64,000 nucleotides of DNA from Candidatus Nitrosopelagicus sp. (GCA_022450565.1 JAKUOP010000007.1:48693-112692); one strand, 5' to 3'; shown: positions 55,500 through 63,903, counted from the stretch's first letter. Program-made: numbers and translations. Notes: a model not told the origin generated them from the sequence alone.

Positions 55500-55957
55500 T
55501 ATGCTACACTAGATAGCACTCTTTTTCTCAGCTCTTTATCTTTTTTGATTCTTGGATGTGATGCATCAGCAAGAATGACCTCATACCAATAATGCATTCC
55601 GTCTTTATAGATAAAATATGAACCTAAAAGACTCATGTTTGGATATCTTTCTAGAACTCTTCGTTCAGCAACTTGTCTCATATTTACTGCTGCTTTAATT
55701 CTAGTAACACCAAGATGCTTTGGCCTTCTACCACCAGTTGGTCTCTTTTTTCTCATTCCGCCTGTACCAACTCTCATTCGAACTACTATGATTCCTTGTT
55801 TTGCCTTGTAGCCAAGTCGTCTTGCTCTGAGAATTCTACTAGGTTTTTCGATTCTGGTTACTGCGTCCTGTTTTCTCCATGAAACAACCCTGTCCCGAAG
55901 TTCGGGTGAGTTTTCTTTCCATAGTTTTAACCAAATTTTGTCTTGGGCAGTATTCAT
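55499..55957 (-). CDS. rpl15e: Ribosomal protein L15e
   Basis: 152 residues from ATG 55957, chosen because a TTAATATT box lies 26 bp before it. The track adds four residues from a TTG. RVVSWRKQDAVTRIEKPSRI and GTGGMRKKRPTGGRRPKHLG are L15e motifs. It is a large-subunit protein of archaea and eukaryotes. Confidence 0.96.
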   Translation of the reverse strand: MNTAQDKIWLKLWKENSPELRDRVVSWRKQDAVTRIEKPSRILRARRLGYKAKQGIIVVRMRVGTGGMRKKRPTGGRRPKHLGVTRIKAAVNMRQVAERRVLERYPNMSLLGSYFIYKDGMHYWYEVILADASHPRIKKDKELRKRVLSSVA

Positions 55958-55978
55958 AGTTAAAGTCAAAAATCGCCC

Positions 55979-55986
55979 TTAATATT
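55979..55986 (-). promoter_or_regulatory. TATA box of the L15e gene
   Basis: Reverse-strand AATATTAA is centred about 26 bp before ATG 55957 and decides the start. Confidence 0.55.
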
Positions 55987-56059
55987 CGTATTAGGTATTA
56001 AAAAAACTCAAACCAAAATCAAAATGATTTATAATTAGTTTCAGGATTTTTTTGGTTAA

Positions 56060-56719
56060 ATGTTTAAAATTATGATATTAGTTTTAATGGTGTTTTCTGT
56101 TTCAGTTTTGACGACAAGTGCCTTTGCACAAAACGTTCCAACAGCAGAAATTATTATTTCATCTGAGACATACAAGTTTGGTGACAAATTGGAATACCAA
56201 ATTGCTGTCTCAGAAGTGACCAATGAGAATGCAGTTGTATACATTACAGATGAATCTGGTGTTAGAAGTAATTTATTTACTATTCCAATTCAGATAGAAA
56301 ATACAATTGTCACTGCACAGTTTCCTTTTGACAGTATAGTTTGGAAGGAAGGACGATATATTTTAGAATTGGAATATTCTGGTGCAAGTTCCACTACCGA
56401 ATTTTATCTAGTAGATGATGGAACTACTAATCTTCCATTTTGGATACGAGACATAACAAAGATGTGGGTTGGTGATGAAGCAACTGACAAAGACTATGTA
56501 AGAAATGTGATTAGTCAGCTTATTGAAGAAGGAATAATTGACAAGTATTATCAATCAGAGCTGGATGAAAATGTAATTCTAATTCCAGAGTGGTACAAGA
56601 CAGTAGCAGGGTGGTGGGCATTGGGATATATATCAGATACAGAACTTGTTAATAATTTAAAATTTTTACTTGAAGAGAATATCATAATTATTTCTGATAT
56701 ACAGTTACAAGAAAACTAA
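56060..56719 (+). CDS. Secreted thaumarchaeal protein with GWW-type repeat domain
   Basis: 219 residues with a signal peptide (MILVLMVFSVSVLTTSAFAQ). A beta-sandwich-like region (EIIISSETYKFGDKLEYQIA) is followed by IPEWYKTVAGWWALGYISDT plus a hydrophobic end. This matches the short W-rich domain (P-x-W-x3-x-A-GWW...) I know from many secreted thaumarchaeal proteins. Its role, possibly cell-wall interaction, is not established. Confidence 0.7.
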   Translation: MFKIMILVLMVFSVSVLTTSAFAQNVPTAEIIISSETYKFGDKLEYQIAVSEVTNENAVVYITDESGVRSNLFTIPIQIENTIVTAQFPFDSIVWKEGRYILELEYSGASSTTEFYLVDDGTTNLPFWIRDITKMWVGDEATDKDYVRNVISQLIEEGIIDKYYQSELDENVILIPEWYKTVAGWWALGYISDTELVNNLKFLLEENIIIISDIQLQEN

Positions 56720-57430
56720 TCAGTTCTTTTCTGGTGGAATTTCTTTATTACTTCTTTTGCCTATTCCCCATAGAATTAGTAATACTGCCAATCCAATACC
56801 CATAGCACCAAACATACCGTAGATTAATGGTGATGAATCAATTGGGGTTGATTCGATAATTGGATTTTCAAGAACACATACACCGTCCTCAAGAATTGTC
56901 CCTTCTCCACATTGCTCTTCTAATATGGAAATTATTTCTGCTTCTTTTTCTGCTTCTGCCTGCTCTATGGCTTCTTCTTCAGCTTCAACTTGAGCTTGAA
57001 CTTCAGCCTCTTTTTCTAAAATATATGAAACACCTGCAATCTCACTTCCAATAATTTCAATTTCCTCAGTGCCAGGATCAACTAAGAATGATATACTTCT
57101 ATGAGAATCATCTTTGGTTTCGGTAAATGATAATTCATCGCCATCAACAAGTACAAAGAAGTCATCATCTTCAGAGCCTAATTTAGCATCAAAAAAGTTT
57201 CTTTCAAAATTAAATTCTAATTCTCCCCCACTACCTACTACTTCTACTTCAAAAATTAACGAGATGAAGCCCATATCTGCTGTAACAGATCTTATTTCCA
57301 CATTACTGGATGTATACTCGATATCATATGTGGAATCACCTGTATTGACAGAGATTGAATCAGCAAACGCAGCAGGTACTAGTGCGAATATAGCAAAAGC
57401 CGCAATTGCAAATGCTGTTTTTTGGAACAA
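56720..57430 (-). CDS. Secreted protein with C-terminal membrane anchor and Glu/Ala-rich stalk
   Basis: 236 residues from TTG. It has a signal peptide (AIAAFAIFALVPAAFA), a beta-rich domain, a Glu/Ala coiled stretch (EVQAQVEAEEEAIEQAEAEK), two Cys in EEQCGEGTILEDGVCVL, and a C-terminal helix (GMFGAMGIGLAVLLILWGI) with a basic-acidic tail. The Cys loop resembles a short secreted thaumarchaeal CGxGTxLxDGxC motif. It lies 2 bp downstream of serA. Confidence 0.72.
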   Translation of the reverse strand: MFQKTAFAIAAFAIFALVPAAFADSISVNTGDSTYDIEYTSSNVEIRSVTADMGFISLIFEVEVVGSGGELEFNFERNFFDAKLGSEDDDFFVLVDGDELSFTETKDDSHRSISFLVDPGTEEIEIIGSEIAGVSYILEKEAEVQAQVEAEEEAIEQAEAEKEAEIISILEEQCGEGTILEDGVCVLENPIIESTPIDSSPLIYGMFGAMGIGLAVLLILWGIGKRSNKEIPPEKN

Positions 57431-57432
57431 GC

Positions 57433-58365
57433 CTAGATAACGCCTCTAAGTATCTGTATTATTTTCTCTGCTATAACATTTGCAGCTAAAGACTGAGCTT
57501 CTTTTGTCTGAGCACCCATATGAGGCGTGGAAATGAAGTTTGGGAGCGCAGTAAGCTTGTTTGTTGTAGCAGGTTCAACTTCAAAAACATCCAACGCTGC
57601 ACCGCCAAGTTGTCCATTTTTTAATGCTTCATACAATGCTTCCTCATCTATTACACCACCACGTGATGTATTGATTATTCTCGCAGTGTTCTTCATTGAT
57701 GCCATTTTTGTAGAGTCAATCATATGTTTTGTACTGTCTAGTAGTGGAACGTGTAATGAAACATAATCAGAACTTGCAAGTAATGTGTCTATATCAGTTT
57801 TCATTAGACCAACTTCCTTTGAGAACTCATCATCAATTGGAACAACATCAAATCCAATGATATTCATATTTAATGCTCTAGCTAAACGACCCAACCGTTT
57901 TCCAATGTTACCTAAACCTACAATTCCAAGATATTTACCGCGGAGTTCGGTTCCCATCAATTCTTTTTTGATCCAATTACCATTTCTAACTTCTCTATCA
58001 GCTCTAGGAATTTCTCTTGCTAAAGATAACATAAGTCCAATAACCAATTCTGCAACTGCATTCATTGCACCCTCAACAGCATTAATTACTCTAATGCCTT
58101 TTTCTTTTGCAGCGTTTTGATCAATATTGTCCAGTCCAACTCCAACTCTAGCTATAATTTTGCATTTACTTGCTTTTTCAATCAAATCTTTGGTCAGTTT
58201 TGTTCTACTTCTAACAATTACAACATCAAAATTTTCAATCTTTTCTGAAATTTGTTCTGGAGTAATTTCTGGTTCATATGTTATCTTTAAACCATTTTTT
58301 TCTAAAATCTCATTTAAGGTAGGATTAACCTGGTCGCATATTAGTACAGACTGCTCAAGGCTCAT
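57433..58365 (-). CDS. serA: D-3-phosphoglycerate dehydrogenase (short form)
   Basis: 310 residues of the D-2-hydroxyacid dehydrogenase family, lacking the C-terminal ACT regulatory domain. GVGLDNIDQNAAKEKGIRVI, GKYLGIVGLGNIGKRLGRLA (NAD loop) and IINTSRGGVIDEEAL match SerA, with TPHMGAQTKEA holding the catalytic His. It begins serine synthesis. The exact substrate within the family is less certain. Confidence 0.85.
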   Translation of the reverse strand: MSLEQSVLICDQVNPTLNEILEKNGLKITYEPEITPEQISEKIENFDVVIVRSRTKLTKDLIEKASKCKIIARVGVGLDNIDQNAAKEKGIRVINAVEGAMNAVAELVIGLMLSLAREIPRADREVRNGNWIKKELMGTELRGKYLGIVGLGNIGKRLGRLARALNMNIIGFDVVPIDDEFSKEVGLMKTDIDTLLASSDYVSLHVPLLDSTKHMIDSTKMASMKNTARIINTSRGGVIDEEALYEALKNGQLGGAALDVFEVEPATTNKLTALPNFISTPHMGAQTKEAQSLAANVIAEKIIQILRGVI

Positions 58366-58447
58366 GCAAGTCAGGATTTTTCATTTAATATAATTATTGT
58401 GAGTTAGATAGCATTACTAAAATTTGGTTGAGACTGACAGTAATTGT

Positions 58448-58552
58448 ATGGAAATCACTAATGATTTATTGTTTCAGGTTCTTCCAATAGTTTGTATTGT
58501 GGCGGCAGTGGGAATTTTAGTTGGAACAAGAGTCTGGATTATGTTCAAATAG
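58448..58552 (+). CDS. 34-residue single-span membrane protein
   Basis: Not in the ORF track. It reads MEITNDLLFQVLPIVCIVAA, then VGILVGTRVWIMFK. One hydrophobic helix with a Cys and a basic end fits a small membrane protein, such as an accessory subunit. It is convergent with nirK, 58 bp from its end. Tentative but clean. Confidence 0.5.
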   Translation: MEITNDLLFQVLPIVCIVAAVGILVGTRVWIMFK

Positions 58553-58575
58553 GCATAACCCAGTTTTTGAAAAGT

Positions 58576-58602
58576 TCAAAAAAAGAAGAAAAAAGGAAAA
58601 TA
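58576..58602 (-). terminator. T-rich terminator of nirK
   Basis: On the reverse strand the sequence just after the nirK stop reads TTTTCCTTTTTTCTTCTTTTTTT. Pyrimidine/oligo-T tracts terminate archaeal transcription, and nirK is expected to be strongly expressed. Confidence 0.5.
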
Positions 58603-58610
58603 GAAAGAGT

Positions 58611-60044
58611 CTACAGACCAGCTTCAGCTAGTATTGCAGGAACTGCTTCCCATAGTGGGATTGCGCCATCAGCTATTTGAGCTGCTGCTACATCGTCAGT
58701 ACACATACAATGCACATTCTTAGCTGCGTGGTCAATGGTGTTCATTCCTGCTGGAGGAATTGCATCATAAGGATTTCCTAATGCACCAACATATGATCCA
58801 GCTGCTACTGCGCCATCAATAACTGGGAATTTCTCAGTTGAGATTGCTGCTGCTGTCTCGTTAATTGGAGCTAATGGTAGTCCTGCAACCATTACGGTTG
58901 CTGCACCACTATAGATTGCTGCATAATCGTGATTTACTGCAACATAAACGCCTGGTTCGTCAAAGACGACATCAGCAATCATGTTTTGTGAACCACCAAG
59001 TAACCAAGTCTCGGTTCCTTGTGCTTGCACTCTGTTAGCTTGTGTTATTCTGTCAATGATCTCACCGACAATGTGCCAGTAAACTGGCATGTTGCCTTGA
59101 TTCTCAACGAAGAATCTTACGTGAGTGTCAGTTGGGAAGAACAACAACTGTGATTGGTACTGTTTCAAATCCATTGAATTCCATGGCTGTGCAACAAAGA
59201 TGTTCTTATCCATGTCGCCGAACATCAATAAGTTATGAATTGAGTTTGGTACATAACCAAATTGTTGTCCGTTAACTACAGTTCCTGTAGTTGAGTGTGC
59301 CATCATCTTACCCATGTCATAATTGCCATCGGTAACATATAGCTGGTTGTATTGAAGTTGGAACTCCAATGCATCTGCACTATAGAATTGTCTGTCTTTA
59401 GAAACTTCTCCACCTGAAACTGTTGTCTTGTCTACCATCAATCGTTTGTAACCATCGAGTGGGTCAACAATGGTGATACCATACATACCAGATAGTACGT
59501 GTTGGTCCATTGCTGCGACATTAACACCAGAGCAGTGATACTTGTAAACGCCTGGTACTTCTGCAATGTAGCAGTATTCACCAGTCTCACCAATGTTTAC
59601 TGCTCCCATGTAAGGTACAGCAGACATTTGTGATGCGTGCATATCGTTTCCGTGTTGTGTTGGCTCGTCACTTGGGATAGTCAAAGTCATGTGAACTACG
59701 TCACCTTGTGTAACTCTGAGTGTTGGTCCTGGGATTTGACCGCTGAAAGTCATTGCATTGTAGTTACCGCCTAACATTGGTAACTCGTGACTCTCACCTG
59801 TCAAATCAAAGTTTACAACAGGTCTATCTGAGTTTAGAAGCTCATCACAAGTACCTGAAACTGCATATGCACCTGGCATTACAAGTTGCAAGCCGCCCAT
59901 TCTTTCTACTGCTTCAAGTGCTGATACTGGAGTATCTGCGCCTTGTACAGAGATTGGGGCTGCTGTGAGTGTACTTCCGAATAATGCGCCGGCCATAACT
60001 GCTACTGCAGCCATGGACATTATTGTTGAATAACGCTTATTCAT
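58611..60044 (-). CDS. nirK: Copper-containing nitrite reductase (NirK)
   Basis: 477 residues with a signal peptide (SMAAVAVMAGALFGSTLTAA). Both copper sites are complete by alignment to known NirK: type 1 His in TQHGNDMHAS, Cys in KYHCSG, His and Met in DQHVLSGM; type 2 His in NDMHA, YHC and VNHDYAAIYSGA. The catalytic Asp (GND) and His (YWHIVGE) are also present. A C-terminal extension carries VHCMCTDD. It reduces nitrite to NO, a key intermediate in archaeal ammonia oxidation. Its codons are richer in G/C than its neighbours, fitting high expression. Confidence 0.94.
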   Translation of the reverse strand: MNKRYSTIMSMAAVAVMAGALFGSTLTAAPISVQGADTPVSALEAVERMGGLQLVMPGAYAVSGTCDELLNSDRPVVNFDLTGESHELPMLGGNYNAMTFSGQIPGPTLRVTQGDVVHMTLTIPSDEPTQHGNDMHASQMSAVPYMGAVNIGETGEYCYIAEVPGVYKYHCSGVNVAAMDQHVLSGMYGITIVDPLDGYKRLMVDKTTVSGGEVSKDRQFYSADALEFQLQYNQLYVTDGNYDMGKMMAHSTTGTVVNGQQFGYVPNSIHNLLMFGDMDKNIFVAQPWNSMDLKQYQSQLLFFPTDTHVRFFVENQGNMPVYWHIVGEIIDRITQANRVQAQGTETWLLGGSQNMIADVVFDEPGVYVAVNHDYAAIYSGAATVMVAGLPLAPINETAAAISTEKFPVIDGAVAAGSYVGALGNPYDAIPPAGMNTIDHAAKNVHCMCTDDVAAAQIADGAIPLWEAVPAILAEAGL

Positions 60045-60066
60045 TAAAATTTTTAATTTTTTTTCT

Positions 60067-60076
60067 TTTAATAAAC
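60067..60076 (-). promoter_or_regulatory. TATA box of nirK
   Basis: Reverse-strand TTTATTAAAA is centred 26 bp upstream of about 60046, next to the nirK ATG at 60044, so the leader is nil or a few bases. Confidence 0.5.
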
Positions 60077-60087
60077 CCTTCTAGAAA

Positions 60088-60099
60088 TGTACCAGTACA
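60088..60099. promoter_or_regulatory. Palindrome upstream of the nirK TATA box
   Basis: TGTAC-CA-GTACA is a 5+5 perfect inverted repeat 11 bp upstream of the TATA box, next to the BRE. That is where archaeal activators or repressors bind. Confidence 0.45.
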
Positions 60100-60135
60100 A
60101 CTAATGGAAATCGATATCCTAGATGGATCATGTTT

Positions 60136-60150
60136 TAATATCTGATATTA
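60136..60150. promoter_or_regulatory. Second palindrome in the nirK upstream region
   Basis: TAATATC-T-GATATTA is a 7+7 perfect inverted repeat with one central base, about 95-105 bp upstream of nirK and also upstream of the divergent lyase gene. A nearby GCCAC...GTGGC (60162-60183) could form a further stem. Confidence 0.45.
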
Positions 60151-60223
60151 GCAAATTGATCGCCACTTTTTGTTTAATGTGGCAAGATAATTTTACAAAA
60201 GTGTAGTACAATCCTCGAATAAT

Positions 60224-60230
60224 CTTTATG
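60224..60230 (+). promoter_or_regulatory. TATA-like box of the fumarase/aspartase gene
   Basis: CTTTATG is centred 27 bp before the GTG start at 60254, predicting a leaderless message. Confidence 0.4.
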
Positions 60231-60253
60231 TTTAATGTCAGATTAGAATTAAT

Positions 60254-61615
60254 GTGAAAAACAGAACGGATAAAGATTCATTGGGTTCTGTAAAGATTCC
60301 ATCTAATGCATACTATGGACCTTTCACAGGAAGAGCAATTAAACAATACCACGTAACTGGAAAAACTGCACATCCAAATTTAATTAAATCATTTGTAATG
60401 ATAAAACGTTCAGCTGCAATTGCAAATATGAAAACAAAAGCAATTAACAGAAAACAAGGACTTGCAATTGTTAAAGCATGTGATAGTATACTGAAAGGTA
60501 AAGCACAAGATCAATTTGTTGTTGATATGATAAACTCTGGTGCAGGCACTGCGCTTAACATGAACACAAACGAAGTTATTTCAAACGTTGCATTAAGAGT
60601 TTTAGGTAAAAGACAAGGTCAATACCAATTTCTTCATCCTAATGATCATGTGAACATGTCACAGTCAAGTAATGACACATATCCAACTGCAATGCACATG
60701 GCAATTTTATTTTCATTGCAAAATTTGATTCCTGAGATTGAAAAATTAATAAAATCACTGGATAGAAAAGCAAAGAAATTTTCAAAATTCAAAAAAATTG
60801 GACGCACCCACCTAATGGATGCACTGCCAGTCACACTTGGTAGTGAGTTTGGTGCATATGTAAGTGCATTAACAAATAGCAAGGACTCAATTTTAGAATC
60901 AAAAAAACAATTAGAACAAGTTGCATTAGGTGGAACGGCAGTTGGTACTGGTGCTAATACACCACGTGGTTATAGAAAAATTGTAATTTCAGAGCTTGGA
61001 AAAGTTTCAAAACTTAATTTAAAACCCGAAAAAGATATGCAGTATTCTCTACAAAGTAAATTTCCAGTAACTAATGCATCATCAGCATTGAAAAACTTTG
61101 CAATAGAACTTGGAAAAGTTTCAAACGATATTAGATTAATGGCATCAGGACCAATTGCTGGTCTTAGTGAACTTGGAATACCTACAGTACATGCAGGTTC
61201 ATCAATAATGCCTGGTAAAGTAAATCCTTCACTTGCAGAATGTATGAACATGATTTGTTTTAGTGTGATAGGAAATGATACTACTGTTTCTTTTTCAGCA
61301 CAAGCTGGGCAGTTTGAACTAAATGTGATGCTGCCTGGAATGTTAAAAGCAGTACTTGACTCTACAGACATGCTAACGAACTTTTTACCAATTTTCTCTG
61401 CAAACCTTATTGATGGACTTACAGCAAATCAATCAAAACTCAGAGAAAATATTGAGAATAGCCCAGTAATTGTCACACTATTAGCACCAAAAATTGGATA
61501 CCAAAAATCTGCTGAATTATTCAAAGAATCTCTAAAAACTGGAAAAACAATACGGGAATTAGTTGTTTCAAAAAAGTTATTGACAAATAAAGAAGTGAAT
61601 TCTCTACTAGGTTAG
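60254..61615 (+). CDS. Class II fumarase / aspartate ammonia-lyase family enzyme
   Basis: 453 residues from GTG. GSSIMPGKVNPSLAE is the superfamily signature. Some segments match aspartase (SNAYYGPFTGRAI, VIGNDTTVSF), others match FumC (SQSSNDTYPTAMHMA, IGRTHLMDALPVTLG), so substrate is undecided between fumarate hydration and aspartate deamination. It is divergent from nirK and followed after 1 bp by the methylthiotransferase gene. Confidence 0.85.
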   Translation: MKNRTDKDSLGSVKIPSNAYYGPFTGRAIKQYHVTGKTAHPNLIKSFVMIKRSAAIANMKTKAINRKQGLAIVKACDSILKGKAQDQFVVDMINSGAGTALNMNTNEVISNVALRVLGKRQGQYQFLHPNDHVNMSQSSNDTYPTAMHMAILFSLQNLIPEIEKLIKSLDRKAKKFSKFKKIGRTHLMDALPVTLGSEFGAYVSALTNSKDSILESKKQLEQVALGGTAVGTGANTPRGYRKIVISELGKVSKLNLKPEKDMQYSLQSKFPVTNASSALKNFAIELGKVSNDIRLMASGPIAGLSELGIPTVHAGSSIMPGKVNPSLAECMNMICFSVIGNDTTVSFSAQAGQFELNVMLPGMLKAVLDSTDMLTNFLPIFSANLIDGLTANQSKLRENIENSPVIVTLLAPKIGYQKSAELFKESLKTGKTIRELVVSKKLLTNKEVNSLLG

Positions 61616-61616
61616 T

Positions 61617-62885
61617 ATGGCAAAAATTTGGGTGGAAGCATATGGATGCTCTGCTAGTTTTTCAGACTCTGAAATGATTTCAGGTTTGATTGTAAATGGC
61701 GGACATACTTTAGCTGATAGTTCAGAAGAATCAGATCTCAATGTTATCGTTACATGCTCTGTAAAAGATGCAACGGCAGCAAAAATGGTTCATAGAATTA
61801 AGGAGTCAAACTCTAAGCCATTAGTCGTAGCAGGATGCCTGCCAAAGGCAGAACAGCATACTGTTGAGAAATTTGCTGAAAATGCGAGCCTATTAGGCCC
61901 AAATTCTATCGGAAAAACGCTTCAAGTCATCAAGTCAACACTTGATGGGCAAAAAATTATTGCACTGGAAGATACTGACATAACAAAGATCGGATTGCCA
62001 AAGATCCGTCTAAACTCTGCTATTGGAATTGTTGAAATTGCAAGTGGATGCATGAGTGAATGTACATTTTGCCAGACCAAACTGTCGAAGGGAGACTTGA
62101 AAAGTTATAGAATTGGTGATGTGGTAAGGCAGGTCAAAACAGAAATTTCTGATGGATGTAATGAGGTTTGGCTAACGTCTACTGACAATGGCTGCTATGG
62201 TTTAGATATTGGAGCCGATTTACCTGAATTAGTTAATGCCGTATCAGAAATAGACAATAAGTTTTTCATTCGTGTCGGAATGATGAACCCAATGTATATG
62301 CCAAAAATTCGAGATGGTCTGCTGAAATCATTTGAAAGTACCAAAGTCTTCAAATTTTTACATGTTCCAGTTCAGAGTGGAAGTAACAAAGTACTGAATG
62401 ATATGAAAAGGGGTCATACTGAGCAAACTTTTAGGGATGTTACTAACAAATTTAGAGATAAATTTGAGAAATTTACAATCTCTACTGATGTAATTGTTGG
62501 ATTTCCAACGGAAACTGAGGAAGACTTTGAAGCAACATTGAAGCTTTTGAAAGAGACCAAGCCAGATATTGTAAATCTATCAAGATACAGTCAAAGACCT
62601 GGAACATATGCGGCTGAAATGAGGCAAATTGACGTAACTGAAGTCAAGCGAAGAAGCAAAACTGCATATGAACTAATCAATGAGATTTCTGAAGAAAATA
62701 ATAAAAATTGGATTGGATGGGAAGGCCAAGTCATTTTTGATGAAGAGCATGAAGACCAAATAAGAGGGAGGAATTTTGCATACAAGCCTATCTTTGTAAA
62801 AGAAAAACCAAAAATTGGTCAGATTTCTACTGTCAAAATCATAGATTCTACAACCCACAGTCTAATTGGTCAGATTATGAGCTAA
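61617..62885 (+). CDS. tRNA methylthiotransferase (MiaB-like, archaeal/CDKAL1 type)
   Basis: 422-residue radical-SAM enzyme. An N-terminal UPF0004 domain has three cluster Cys (EAYGCSASFSD, VTCSVKDA, AGCLPKAE). The radical-SAM CxxxCxxC is ASGCMSECTFCQTK, and a C-terminal TRAM domain is seen. By family it adds methylthio groups to t6A37 in tRNA. It follows the lyase gene by 1 bp. Confidence 0.92.
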   Translation: MAKIWVEAYGCSASFSDSEMISGLIVNGGHTLADSSEESDLNVIVTCSVKDATAAKMVHRIKESNSKPLVVAGCLPKAEQHTVEKFAENASLLGPNSIGKTLQVIKSTLDGQKIIALEDTDITKIGLPKIRLNSAIGIVEIASGCMSECTFCQTKLSKGDLKSYRIGDVVRQVKTEISDGCNEVWLTSTDNGCYGLDIGADLPELVNAVSEIDNKFFIRVGMMNPMYMPKIRDGLLKSFESTKVFKFLHVPVQSGSNKVLNDMKRGHTEQTFRDVTNKFRDKFEKFTISTDVIVGFPTETEEDFEATLKLLKETKPDIVNLSRYSQRPGTYAAEMRQIDVTEVKRRSKTAYELINEISEENNKNWIGWEGQVIFDEEHEDQIRGRNFAYKPIFVKEKPKIGQISTVKIIDSTTHSLIGQIMS

Positions 62886-62947
62886 AAATTTTAGATCGGA
62901 ATTCTAACCAAAACTAAGTAAACAGTTTTTTATCAGAATTTGCAATA

Positions 62948-63898
62948 ATGTTCATGACTTTTGAGATAGCCGAGCCTGTATTGGTCGTTGGTCTTGGTGG
63001 CGCAGGCTCAAAACTTGCAATGGAGTTGAAAGAAGTAATGAATTCTGACTGTGTTTGCATCAGTAATGACAAAAAAGACCTAAATTATGAAAATTCAATT
63101 GAGATTTCTACAAAATCAATCATCAATCCTTCAATCCAGCTGATTAGAGGTTGTGCATTAGAGCATGCTGATGAAATTACCAAATGCGTGTCAAACTACA
63201 AGACTGTCATTATCATGGCAAACTTGGCTGGTAAGGCAGGTGCAGCACTATCACCAATTGTTTCTTCAGTATCTAAAGAGCAAAACAAAAATGTATTGTC
63301 ATTTGCCATCATGCCATTTAAATTTCAAAAAGACAGAATTTTCCAATCAGGTATATCGCTAAAAAGACTTCGAACAAATTCTGATTGCACAATAATTATT
63401 GATAATGACGCATTACTTGACAGCAATCCAGATCTTACTCCAGAGAAATGCTACGAAATCACAAATAAAGCAATTCATTGCCTTACAACTTCACTGAAAT
63501 CATCACCACTCTCTGACGACATGAATATAATGTCAACAAGTAAAAATGCAGAAGATCTTGAAACATCCTTGAAAGATTCCATGAGAATGCTATACGAGGA
63601 TGCAGCCCCAACAAGTATCAAGCGTTCCATGTTGTATGTATATGGCGGAAGTAAAATACCAGTTGGCGTGATAAACTCGATATCAAATATTGTAGGTGGT
63701 ATATTTGAGGAAGATAATACACATGTAGATATGTCAACATCTGAAAATTCAAATGTTGTAATGCTTAGTTCAATTCAAGGTGAAACACGCTTTGATAAAT
63801 ATGATCCACTTGGAATTATTTCTCATGATAAGACAATTGATTGGGATGAACCAGAGTGTAGTATTGAATGTGAACTTGATATCCCACAGTTAGAGTAA
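62948..63898 (+). CDS. Divergent FtsZ-family protein with degenerate GTPase motifs
   Basis: 316 residues; ATG 62954 is an alternative start supported by a TTTTTTATC box 26 bp upstream. The fold is recognisable as FtsZ: LVVGLGGAGSKLAMEL (residues 12-27), SFAIMPFKFQKDRIFQSGIS (residues 118-137), TIIIDNDALLD, and a C-terminal domain with MLYVYGGSKIPVGVI. However the tubulin/FtsZ signature GGGTGTG is replaced by ANLAGKAGAALSPIV (from residue 91) and the NxDxxD catalytic loop is absent. GTP hydrolysis is thus doubtful. It resembles the diverged thaumarchaeal FtsZ known from literature. Confidence 0.82.
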   Translation: MFMTFEIAEPVLVVGLGGAGSKLAMELKEVMNSDCVCISNDKKDLNYENSIEISTKSIINPSIQLIRGCALEHADEITKCVSNYKTVIIMANLAGKAGAALSPIVSSVSKEQNKNVLSFAIMPFKFQKDRIFQSGISLKRLRTNSDCTIIIDNDALLDSNPDLTPEKCYEITNKAIHCLTTSLKSSPLSDDMNIMSTSKNAEDLETSLKDSMRMLYEDAAPTSIKRSMLYVYGGSKIPVGVINSISNIVGGIFEEDNTHVDMSTSENSNVVMLSSIQGETRFDKYDPLGIISHDKTIDWDEPECSIECELDIPQLE

Positions 63899-63903
63899 AA
63901 TAA

